Below, piece after piece: positions 8,719-16,165 of a DNA stretch of 64,000 bases (its first letter is position 1; each line of letters starts with the position of its first letter). Under the pieces are notes generated by a model. That model searched no databases. It was given only the letters and a program-made list of their open reading frames with translations, and had not been told where the DNA came from. Location: NCBI GenBank assembly GCA_900466475.1, contig UBMI01000022.1:62001-126000 (forward strand), read 5' to 3'. The position numbers were made by a program, and so were the translations under genes. Source of the DNA: Hyphomicrobiales bacterium (GTDB lineage: Bacteria > Pseudomonadota > Alphaproteobacteria > Rhizobiales > Rhizobiaceae).

Positions 8719-9984
8719 TTACTTCTTCTGCGGTGCGTACCAGGATGCAAGACCGGCCTGTAGTTCGGCTGCCGCCTTTTCCGGTGTAACGTCGTCACCG
8801 ATCATCATCGTCTGCAGCACGCGCCAGATTTCGTCATCGAGCGGCGGGTTGCCTGCGCTCAGACGGTCCAGCGCCAGGCGCGGGGTCAGCTTGGCGCCCG
8901 TCTTCAGGTCGGCGAATTTCTGCGCCAGCGCATTGGTATAGGTGACAGGGGTGCTGCTCATGGCAAAGAAGCCGGGCGCGGCGTTGACGTAGAGTTCCTG
9001 GAACTCTGGCGTCCCAAGCCAGGCGAGGAAAGTCTTTGCGGCATCCTTGTGCTTGCCGGCCGCATTGATGCCGATCGCCATGTCAGGCATTTCCTGCAGG
9101 TAGCGCTGGCCACCCTCTTTAGCAGCCGGCGGACCGAAGACGCCGACATTGAGGCCCGTCGAGGTCACCTGATTGATGTTCCATGAGCCATCGGGAAGGA
9201 TCGCCGCGCGACCGATCGTGAAGAGCTGCGTCATGTCGGCATATTGCAGACTCGCCTGGCCTTTCGGCAGGAAAGGCTTCCAGGCCGCGAAGGCCTTGAA
9301 GGCTTCGACGAATTCCGGATCGGTCAGTTTCTTCGCACCATCGATCAGGCCGAGCCGGCCCTCTTCACCATTCCAGTAGGACGGGCCGATATTGTAGAGG
9401 CCGTTATAGGCGAGCTGCCAGGATTCGGCGGAACCATAGGCAAGCGGTTCGTATTTGCCGCTGTCCTTGATCTTCTGCAGCACCTTGACGAACTCATCAG
9501 CCGTCTTCGGCACATCGAGGCCCAGCTCCTTGAAAATATCGATATTATAGTAGAAGCCGGCGAGCACCGCGGCGACGGGCAGGCAATAGGGCGCACCCTT
9601 TGCATCCGTCCAGGCAGCTTTCGATGTCTCGTCGAAATTCTTGATCGCATCGAAATCGGCAAGTGAGTCGAAATAACCGCGACCGATCCATTCGCGATTG
9701 ACGTCGAAGGGACGGCAGGTCAGGAGATCCGGGCCGGCGCCAGCCTCGATCTGTGATTGCATTGCCGCATTGTATTCATTGGTGTTGACCGGCGCGAACT
9801 CGACTTTGATGCCGGGATTTTTGGCTTCGAAGGCGGGTATGATCTTGTCTTGCCAGACAGCAATGTCTTCCGTCCGCCAGCTGCCGAGCTTGATCGTGAC
9901 ATCTTCTGCCAGCGCACTGCCGGCCATCATCAGGGCCGCGACCGACACCAAGGCGCCGTTCAGCAATTCATGCTTTGAAAGCAT
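8719..9984 (-). CDS. CUT1 substrate-binding protein
   Basis: Periplasmic sugar-binding protein of 421 residues (SBP type 1). The ATG at 9984 is chosen over one five codons upstream because GGGAGA lies just before it. The protein then begins MLSKHELLNGALVSV, a normal signal peptide ending ALA-ED near residue 27. The mature part starts with VTIKLGSWRTEDIAVW. Typical binding-protein segments include AFEAKNPGIKVEF, GFYYNIDIFKELGLDVPKTADEF and the late LDDEIWRVLQ. It heads the transport operon. Its promoter candidate (TTGTCA, 17 bp, TATCGT) lies in the divergent region. Confidence 0.92.
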   Translation of the reverse strand: MLSKHELLNGALVSVAALMMAGSALAEDVTIKLGSWRTEDIAVWQDKIIPAFEAKNPGIKVEFAPVNTNEYNAAMQSQIEAGAGPDLLTCRPFDVNREWIGRGYFDSLADFDAIKNFDETSKAAWTDAKGAPYCLPVAAVLAGFYYNIDIFKELGLDVPKTADEFVKVLQKIKDSGKYEPLAYGSAESWQLAYNGLYNIGPSYWNGEEGRLGLIDGAKKLTDPEFVEAFKAFAAWKPFLPKGQASLQYADMTQLFTIGRAAILPDGSWNINQVTSTGLNVGVFGPPAAKEGGQRYLQEMPDMAIGINAAGKHKDAAKTFLAWLGTPEFQELYVNAAPGFFAMSSTPVTYTNALAQKFADLKTGAKLTPRLALDRLSAGNPPLDDEIWRVLQTMMIGDDVTPEKAAAELQAGLASWYAPQKK

Positions 9985-10062
9985 TTGATAATCTCCCATT
10001 CTCGTCGCTTGAAACTGCTCCCGTCCCGGCTCATTACAGGATCGTCCGGGGATTGATGGCGG

Positions 10063-10091
10063 ACGATACCTCTCAATACCAGTTGTGACAA
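10063..10091 (-). promoter_or_regulatory. sigma-70-type promoter for the binding-protein operon
   Basis: On the minus strand TTGTCA (10091-10086) is followed after 17 bases by TATCGT (10068-10063), about 80 bp upstream of the binding-protein start. The HutC-type half site AATACCA at 10075-10081 lies between the two hexamers, where a bound GntR regulator would block RNA polymerase. Confidence 0.5.
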
Positions 10092-10131
10092 GTTATATTT
10101 TTTATTTCCAGTTTTTGTCTTATGTGGTATT
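10075..10131. promoter_or_regulatory. paired HutC/GntR half sites in divergent promoter region
   Basis: AATACCA at 10075-10081 and TGGTATT at 10125-10131 are exact inverted copies about 43 bp apart, between two divergent operons. TGGTAT/ATACCA half sites are typical of HutC-subfamily GntR regulators, and such a regulator is encoded at 11212-11979. The sites could couple control of both operons. Confidence 0.4.
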
Positions 10132-10180
10132 CGATCGAAAAGGATGGCGCGATCCATCGTGATAGATCGAGGGATGAAAC

Positions 10181-11215
10181 ATGATTGGTGTCGGACTGCT
10201 GGGGTCGGGGTTTATCGGCGAATGTTATGCCGACGCGCTGCTTGATGTGCGCAATGCGGAGTTGCGCGCCTGCTTTTCCCGCAGCACCGCCCGCGCTAGT
10301 GAATTTGCGCAAAAATGGAACGTGACTGCTCATTCCGACATGGATGGTCTCTGCGCCGATCCGGCCGTCGACATCGTGATCATCGCGCTCCCCAACGAAA
10401 TCCATCTCGAAGCGACGAGAACTGCCGCCAGGCACGGGAAGGCGGTCATCTGCACCAAGCCGCTCGCCCGCACGGAGGCCGAGGCGGCAGTCATGCTCAA
10501 GGTGGTGATCGAAGCGGGCATCTGGCACGGATATGCCGAAAGCTCGGTCTTTTCTCCCAATACCGCCAAGGCCTACGAGATGGTGAAGGCCGGTGGCATC
10601 GGCAGGCTTTTGACGATGCGCGCCCGCGAAGCCCATTCCGGCCCGCATGCGCCGCATTTCTGGGACGCCGAAACGGCGGGCGGTGGCGCCTTGCTTGACA
10701 TGGGATGCCACACTGTAGAATCAGCAAGACACTTCTTCGGCAAGGATAATCCCGTAATCGAAGTCATGGCCTGGGGTTCGACGATGGTGCACGGCGACAA
10801 GACGACCGGCGAGGACGCCGCGATCGCCCTCCTGAAGTTTGCAGGCGGAGAGTTGGCGACCATCGAATCGTCCTGGATCGAAAAGGGCGGGATGCAGTTG
10901 CGCCACGAACTCGTCGGCTCTGAAGGCCGCATCGTGACGGACAGCTCCGTCGGCCCCGTCTGGGGCTTCGTCGGAAAGCCGGTCGGCTACACGGTCGAAA
11001 AGGCGGATGCCGAAACCGGGTGGGTCTATCCCGTGCCCGAGGAGACCCGCGCCTATGGTTTCTCCCAGCAGATGCGCCATTTCATCGATTGTTTTGCGGC
11101 CGGCAGAACCCCGTCCGAAACCTATGAAGACGGTGTGATCGTCAACAGGATCATCGATGCCTGCTATCGATCCATGAAAACCAGGCAGTGGGAAAGGGTT
11201 GCGGTAGGCCCATGA
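10181..11215 (+). CDS. Gfo/Idh/MocA-family oxidoreductase
   Basis: A 344-residue NAD(P)-dependent sugar or polyol dehydrogenase, cytoplasmic. The Rossmann start is GVGLLGSGFIGECY (residues 3-16). The catalytic-lysine segment follows (VICTKPLARTEAEA). The C-terminal domain carries GGGALLDMGCHTVESARHFFG, the usual GxxxDxGxHxxD-like motif with Glu in place of Asp. The ATG has GAGGG 7 bases upstream. Its TGA overlaps the next ATG (ATGA), so it is co-translated with the GntR regulator. It heads the amino-sugar-like catabolic operon; the exact substrate is not evident. Confidence 0.9.
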   Translation: MIGVGLLGSGFIGECYADALLDVRNAELRACFSRSTARASEFAQKWNVTAHSDMDGLCADPAVDIVIIALPNEIHLEATRTAARHGKAVICTKPLARTEAEAAVMLKVVIEAGIWHGYAESSVFSPNTAKAYEMVKAGGIGRLLTMRAREAHSGPHAPHFWDAETAGGGALLDMGCHTVESARHFFGKDNPVIEVMAWGSTMVHGDKTTGEDAAIALLKFAGGELATIESSWIEKGGMQLRHELVGSEGRIVTDSSVGPVWGFVGKPVGYTVEKADAETGWVYPVPEETRAYGFSQQMRHFIDCFAAGRTPSETYEDGVIVNRIIDACYRSMKTRQWERVAVGP

Positions 11216-11979
11216 TCGGAATTGAAGGCCAGGCGGCTCCCTTGCAGTCGGATTCTCCGGAACCGTTGTGGCAGCAGGCTGCAAAGGCGATCATGAAGGA
11301 AATCGCTGCGGGCAAACTGGTCTCGGGAAGCCGGTTGCCGCCGGAGCGCGATCTCCTGACGCGGCTTTCGATCAGCCGCGTGACGCTGCGACGCGCGTTG
11401 CAGAGCCTGGTGACGGACGGCGTGCTGGTCTCTTCGCACGGCCGCGGCTGGTATATTGCGACGGAAGCGCATCAGGAATTCCCGCAGACGCTGGAATCCT
11501 TCAGCGAGACGGCTGCCCGCCTTGGCCTTGCACCATCATCGGAGGTGCTGCGGGCCGAAGAGGCGCCGGCGAGCCTCGACGAGGCGGAAGAACTCGGCAT
11601 CGCACCCGGTGGGCCGGTCTTTCATCTCGATCGTGTCCGGATGCTCGACGGCGTACCTGTGGCAGTCGATCAGTCGTTCTTTCCGTCGATCCGCGGGCTC
11701 GACATGTCCGCGATCGACTTCAAGACGGCGTCGCTGTTTCGCCTTCTGAGCGGAGCGGGCTTCGACCTTGCCCGCGCAGAATCGACAATCGAGGCGCAGG
11801 CGGCGGACAAGACGCTCGCCCGGCATCTCGGCATCGAACAGGGCATGCCGATCCTTGCCATGCGCCAGCTGGTCGAAGACGGCAATGGGCGTCCGGTCAT
11901 GGCCTCGACGATCCGTTATGCCGGCGACCGCTATCGCCTGCGCACCTCCTTTTCACGCACCGGTAAAGCGGGCGGCTGA
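11212..11979 (+). CDS. GntR-family regulator, HutC/UTRA subfamily
   Basis: Regulator of 255 residues. The N-terminal winged helix (about residues 15-80) contains SRLPPERDLLTRLSISRVTLRRAL. A UTRA effector domain follows (about 95-245), a fold that senses phosphorylated sugars or related small molecules. The chosen ATG at 11212 overlaps the upstream stop (ATGA); the frame extends eight codons further up but into the oxidoreductase gene. It probably controls both divergent operons through the TGGTAT/ATACCA half sites at 10075-10131 and senses an amino-sugar phosphate (inference, as for NagR). Confidence 0.9.
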   Translation: MIGIEGQAAPLQSDSPEPLWQQAAKAIMKEIAAGKLVSGSRLPPERDLLTRLSISRVTLRRALQSLVTDGVLVSSHGRGWYIATEAHQEFPQTLESFSETAARLGLAPSSEVLRAEEAPASLDEAEELGIAPGGPVFHLDRVRMLDGVPVAVDQSFFPSIRGLDMSAIDFKTASLFRLLSGAGFDLARAESTIEAQAADKTLARHLGIEQGMPILAMRQLVEDGNGRPVMASTIRYAGDRYRLRTSFSRTGKAGG

Positions 11980-12056
11980 GGCCGCCTTTCAAGGTGCATG
12001 ACAGCCGGCAATATGTTGCGCCGGCGGATGAATTCAGGACCAGGGAGAAGACCGGA

Positions 12057-13055
12057 ATGGTCAAGGGTTATATTTCGCTAGCCGAAGCGCGCGCTTCGCA
12101 GGCGAGCGCGCTCGAAAGAGCAATTGCCGAAATCGGTGAAGAAGTCACAACCGCATCCGAGGCATTCAAGGGTCCTGGCCCCATCTTCATGGGCATCGGC
12201 GCAAGCTTTGCGGCCTGCTCGGCCGCGGTCTGGGCGCTGCGTTCGCGCGGCATCCACTCGTGGCGCCTCAACGGCGGCGAATATCCGGTCCCCTTCCCGG
12301 CCTCGAGCCATCCCGTCATCGCCGTCTCGCAGAGCGGCAAGAGCACCGAGACGCTTGCGGTTCTCGCTTCGATCGACCGCAGCCTTCGCATGTCGGTGGT
12401 CAATGCCAAGGGCTCGCCGGTCGCCACCGCCTCGTCGACCAATATATCGCTCGGCGCCATTCCAGACAGCTATGCCTCGACGATTGGCTATACCGCCACG
12501 ATCGCAGCCCTCGGCATGATTGCCGAAGCCTGGGATGGTGGCGCAGCCGATCCGAGCTGGGCTGATCTTCCGGCCGCCTTCCGCCAGCTGGAAAGCGAGC
12601 TTTCGGAACAGATCGGCGCGATTCTTTCGCGCATGGAAAGCGCCGCCTATGTCGACTGCGCGGCGATCGCGTCTTCCGCCGGTTCGGCGGAAGTCGGCTC
12701 GCTTCTGCTGCGTGAGATTGCCCGCATCCCCTCGACCGGCATGTCGACCCGCCAATATCTTCATGGCGCCATGGAATCGGCCGGAAAGGGCGTGCATATT
12801 CTCTTCGGCGACGAGCGGGAGGCAGTACTGGCGACGACACTGACAAAGGCCGGCCATCATACGATCCTCGCCGGCCCAGTGCAGGCTGAGGCGAACGAAT
12901 GGCTGACCTATATTGCGCTGCCGCGCGTGTCGGTGACCCAGCGACCGATCCTTGAGGCGCTCATCATGCAGACCATTGCAGTGGAGACGGCCGTTGCGCG
13001 AGGGCTCGATCCCGACGCTTTCGTCTTCCACCACAACGACACCAAGGTGGCCTGA
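12057..13055 (+). CDS. SIS-domain sugar-phosphate isomerase/deaminase-like protein
   Basis: A 332-residue cytoplasmic protein with two SIS domains (about residues 20-160 and 190-310), resembling the isomerase half of GlmS and the AgaS/FrlB group. The sugar-phosphate loop of the first domain is VSQSGKSTET. It lacks the glutaminase domain of GlmS, so it is more likely a catabolic deaminase or isomerase than a glucosamine synthase. The ATG at 12057 is preferred because of the upstream GGGAG; the frame is open from 11994 without a better site. It is 2 bp from the kinase gene, which suggests the kinase product feeds it. Confidence 0.85.
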   Translation: MVKGYISLAEARASQASALERAIAEIGEEVTTASEAFKGPGPIFMGIGASFAACSAAVWALRSRGIHSWRLNGGEYPVPFPASSHPVIAVSQSGKSTETLAVLASIDRSLRMSVVNAKGSPVATASSTNISLGAIPDSYASTIGYTATIAALGMIAEAWDGGAADPSWADLPAAFRQLESELSEQIGAILSRMESAAYVDCAAIASSAGSAEVGSLLLREIARIPSTGMSTRQYLHGAMESAGKGVHILFGDEREAVLATTLTKAGHHTILAGPVQAEANEWLTYIALPRVSVTQRPILEALIMQTIAVETAVARGLDPDAFVFHHNDTKVA

Positions 13056-13057
13056 CC

Positions 13058-13966
13058 ATGGCTGGCAAAACATGCGTCGTCGCGCTCGATGTCGGCGGAA
13101 CCAAGACGCATCTCGTCGTCGAGACGCTGGCGGGCGATCGTTTCCTCGATATGGTCATCAGCAGCCGTGACTGGGATGCAGAACCCGCGGCCCATGGCGC
13201 CGATTGGCTGGCCGCACGGCTGAAAGTCAATCTGCCTTCAGATATTGCCGCCGCCTCGATCGCCTTCGGTGCGCAAGGCATCAACCGCGCGGATACCGCG
13301 CGGGCGCTCGAAGCGGCCCTGCTCGATCGCGGCTACCGCGTCCATGCCGTCAATGACGCAGCGCTCATCGTGCCCGCTGCCGGCTTTGCGGCCGGCATCG
13401 GCGTCATCGCCGGCACAGGCGCGATTGCGGTTGGAACGGATCCGGACGGACAGCCGCTGTCGGCAGGCGGCTGGGGATGCGTGATCGGTGACGAAGGCGG
13501 GGCAGCCGCCCTCGTGCGCGAGGCGACACGCGCGGCGCTCAAGGCGCATGACGAAGGTCGGCCTGATGACGGACTGCTCTCCGCCCTGATCCAGGATTTC
13601 GACGTCGAGGATGCAGAGCGGCTGACCCGCAAGGTCAATGACGACCCGACGGCCGAGAACTGGGCGCCGCACTGCGCTGCCATCTTCGATGCGGCGGACC
13701 GGGGATCGCTGCTTGCAGAAAAGGTCATCGCTCAGGGCGCCGCCGATCTTGCCGCACTTGTCGGCCAACTCAGAAATCGCGGCGCCACCGGCAATGACGT
13801 GGTGGTCGCGGGAAGCGTCATCGTCAATCAGTCACGACTCTTCGAAGCGTTCAAGGTGGCGCTGCGTCAAGAGCATCCCCGGCTCGCGGTCCACAGACTG
13901 ACAGTTTCTCCTGTCGAGGGCGCCCTGTTTCTTGCGCGTGCCGCGCTGAAGCCTGCGGCCCAATAA
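13058..13966 (+). CDS. BadF/BadG-family kinase, N-acetylglucosamine-kinase-like
   Basis: A 302-residue cytoplasmic ATP-dependent kinase of the actin-like ASKHA fold. Phosphate-1 loop: DVGGTKTHLVV (residues 9-19). Phosphate-2 region: VIAGTGAIAVG. A GGWGCVIGDEGGAA segment binds substrate and Mg in GlcNAc kinases of this family. The family includes eukaryotic GlcNAc kinase and bacterial glucosamine kinases. Together with the SIS protein it would phosphorylate and then isomerise or deaminate an imported amino sugar. It is the last gene of the operon and is followed by a strong hairpin at 13993. Confidence 0.87.
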   Translation: MAGKTCVVALDVGGTKTHLVVETLAGDRFLDMVISSRDWDAEPAAHGADWLAARLKVNLPSDIAAASIAFGAQGINRADTARALEAALLDRGYRVHAVNDAALIVPAAGFAAGIGVIAGTGAIAVGTDPDGQPLSAGGWGCVIGDEGGAAALVREATRAALKAHDEGRPDDGLLSALIQDFDVEDAERLTRKVNDDPTAENWAPHCAAIFDAADRGSLLAEKVIAQGAADLAALVGQLRNRGATGNDVVVAGSVIVNQSRLFEAFKVALRQEHPRLAVHRLTVSPVEGALFLARAALKPAAQ

Positions 13967-13992
13967 GTCCAACCGGTCCAAGCGGCCATCTA

Positions 13993-14030
13993 GAGGCCAG
14001 CCGGCCAATCCGGCTGGCCTCTTCAGTTTT
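13993..14030 (+). terminator. intrinsic terminator
   Basis: A 12-bp perfect stem (GAGGCCAGCCGG / CCGGCTGGCCTC) with loop CCAAT is followed by TTCAGTTTT. It lies 27 bp behind the kinase stop and separates this plus-strand operon from the convergent amine operon ending at 14033. Confidence 0.8.
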
Positions 14031-14032
14031 GA

Positions 14033-15394
14033 TTATGCGCCCTTCCAGACGAGCTTGGCATTGGCAAGTTCACGCGCGCCAAGGCCGCCCAATTCCCGCC
14101 CGAAACCCGAGCCCTTGACGCCGCCAAATGGCGCACGCGGATCGGAGCGCACGAAATCATTGATGAACACGGCGCCGGCCTCGATCCGAGACGCGACGCG
14201 CTCGGCGCGGTCCGGATTGCTGCTCCATACGGCTGCGCCGAGGCCGTACTCGGTGTCGTTTGCAAGCGCGACCGCCTCATCCTCGTCCTTGAAGCTGTAG
14301 AGCATGGCGACCGGGCCGAAGAATTCCTCGCGGGCTACCGCAGCATTCTTCGGCAGACCGACAATAACGGTCGGCTCGTAAAAAAAGCCGGGACCGCCGA
14401 TCGGCTTGCCGCCGGTCAGGACCTGTGCGCCCGCCTTGACGGCATCGTCGACCTGCCGCTGAACATTGTCGCGAATATCGGAACGGGCGAGCGGCCCAAG
14501 CTTTGTTTCAGCCTTCATCGGATCGCCGACCTGAATGCGCTTGACCGCATCGACGAAGGCGGCGGTGAAACGCTCGGCAATCGGCGCATGGACGAAGATC
14601 CGCTTGGCGGCGATGCAGCTCTGAGCATTGTTTGAATAGCGCGACACCACCGCCATCTGCACGGCCTTGTCGAAATCCGCATCATCGAAGACGACGAAGG
14701 GATCCGAGCCGCCAAGTTCCAGCACGACCTTCTTGCCAAGCGAACCCGCCTGCTCGGCAACGGCCCGGCCGGCTGCCGTGCTGCCGGTAACTGTGACGGC
14801 CGCAATCCTGGGATCGGCGATAACGGCCGGGGCGCGCTTGCGATCGATCACAAGGTTGGAATAGAGGCCTCGGGGCGCGCCGGCATCGAGGATCAGCTTC
14901 TCGATTGCCGCTGCGGATCCCTGCACCGTTTCGGCATGCTTGACGATGACGGTATTGCCGACGAGGGCCGCCGGAATGAAGAAGCGCAACACCTGCCAGA
15001 AAGGCAGGTTCCACGGCATGATGCCGAAGATCGGGCCGATCGACTGATAGACGATCTTGGCCGGCGTGCCGGCGATCGGCTCGTCACTGACATAGGCAAG
15101 GCCATCGCTTGCGAAATGCCTTGCGCCAAAGGCGGATTTCTTGATCTCCCCCTGCGCCTCGGCGAAAGGCTTACCCATTTCCGCGACGATCAGGGCGGCA
15201 TATTCGTCAGCGCGCTGTTCCAGCAGGTCGGCAAGCCGGTTCAGGAATGCCGCCCGGTCCTGCAGCGACGAGGCAGACCATTGTTTCCAGGTCTCATGCG
15301 AGCGCTGGAGGATCGCTTCGACTTCACGGTCGCTGTGCTCCTCGTAGGTTCCGATCAATTGGCCATCAGTTGGATTGTAGGACAGGAAGCCCAT
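14033..15394 (-). CDS. NAD(P)-dependent aldehyde dehydrogenase, succinate-semialdehyde type
   Basis: Aldehyde dehydrogenase of 453 residues, near the length of the short SSADH class. The catalytic Glu is in VVLELGGSDPFVV, and the catalytic Cys in NNAQSC about 33 residues later. IFGIMPWNLPFWQ and the C-terminal GGVKGSGFGRELG are family signatures. The ATG has a GGAG Shine-Dalgarno 6 bases upstream. It is the last gene of the amine operon. It would oxidise the aldehyde released by the copper amine oxidase to a carboxylic acid; the precise aldehyde (4-aminobutanal, an aromatic acetaldehyde or other) is not determined. Confidence 0.92.
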   Translation of the reverse strand: MGFLSYNPTDGQLIGTYEEHSDREVEAILQRSHETWKQWSASSLQDRAAFLNRLADLLEQRADEYAALIVAEMGKPFAEAQGEIKKSAFGARHFASDGLAYVSDEPIAGTPAKIVYQSIGPIFGIMPWNLPFWQVLRFFIPAALVGNTVIVKHAETVQGSAAAIEKLILDAGAPRGLYSNLVIDRKRAPAVIADPRIAAVTVTGSTAAGRAVAEQAGSLGKKVVLELGGSDPFVVFDDADFDKAVQMAVVSRYSNNAQSCIAAKRIFVHAPIAERFTAAFVDAVKRIQVGDPMKAETKLGPLARSDIRDNVQRQVDDAVKAGAQVLTGGKPIGGPGFFYEPTVIVGLPKNAAVAREEFFGPVAMLYSFKDEDEAVALANDTEYGLGAAVWSSNPDRAERVASRIEAGAVFINDFVRSDPRAPFGGVKGSGFGRELGGLGARELANAKLVWKGA

Positions 15395-15440
15395 CTAAAT
15401 CTCCTCTTGTTTAGCAGGCAGGTATTGGTTCGAGGAGGCA

Positions 15441-16112
15441 TCAGCCGCCTCCTTGAAGCAGAGAGAAACCGGCGGCAAAGCAGAGTGTGACCGCGCCGAA
15501 CGCGGAGAGCTCACGCCGCCAGGGGAATACGCTTTCGAGCGCCATCCAGGCTGACAATGCCGCCATCCAGACCATGTTCGTGACGCCGCCTGCGAGCTGC
15601 AGGAGGACCATCGTGATACAGCAGGCCGCCCGGCACGCGACCCGGCCTCGAATGATATCGCGCAGCAGGAGCAGGACCGCGCACGCAAGCACGGCCGGCA
15701 CAAAAACCGGCGCGATGAAACGGCCGCTATCATCGACAAGGCGTGCCGATCGAAACATCCATTCGCCGAATGCACCTGCAAGCGCGACGGCCACAAGCAT
15801 AAGGATCGACGAGAACACACCCGTCTCGATCCGTTTCTCGCCAACCGCAAACCGCTCACGGTTCAGCGCGCGGGCCAGAAAGGCGGCGGGCGCCGTCATC
15901 GCGACCATCATGGCCAGCCATGAAAGCGCGAGCTCCGCTAGGCTGCCGGCAACGTCGGGAGACAGTCTGCCGGCTCGACAGATGAGCTCGCCGGATGTTT
16001 GCGGCATGTAGGAGAGGACGGCCCAGGCGGAGAGACCTGATAGCAGCATGCCGTAGTTGGCAGCGGTCCGGCTTATCTCCTGTCTTGTCATTGCCGTAAT
16101 CCCTGACATCTT
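15441..16112 (-). CDS. DUF2182-type integral membrane protein
   Basis: About 223 residues with five to six hydrophobic segments. Segment two reads ALSWLAMMVAMTAPAAF, matching the W-x-M-M-x-A-M-x-x-P hallmark of DUF2182. Function of the family is not established. The frame is open from a TTG at 16169; I prefer the ATG at 16112, and another ATG at 16094 has a slightly better AGGGA site. It sits between copper amine oxidase and aldehyde dehydrogenase. A role in metal handling or membrane support for the oxidase is conceivable, but this is context only. Confidence 0.7.
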   Translation of the reverse strand, partial: KMSGITAMTRQEISRTAANYGMLLSGLSAWAVLSYMPQTSGELICRAGRLSPDVAGSLAELALSWLAMMVAMTAPAAFLARALNRERFAVGEKRIETGVFSSILMLVAVALAGAFGEWMFRSARLVDDSGRFIAPVFVPAVLACAVLLLLRDIIRGRVACRAACCITMVLLQLAGGVTNMVWMAALSAWMALESVFPWRRELSAFGAVTLCFAAGFSLLQGGG

Positions 16113-16165
16113 GAGGGCCTTGGGGCGGGAGGCCGGCAGGGGATATCGCCGGCCTTCACCTGGTC

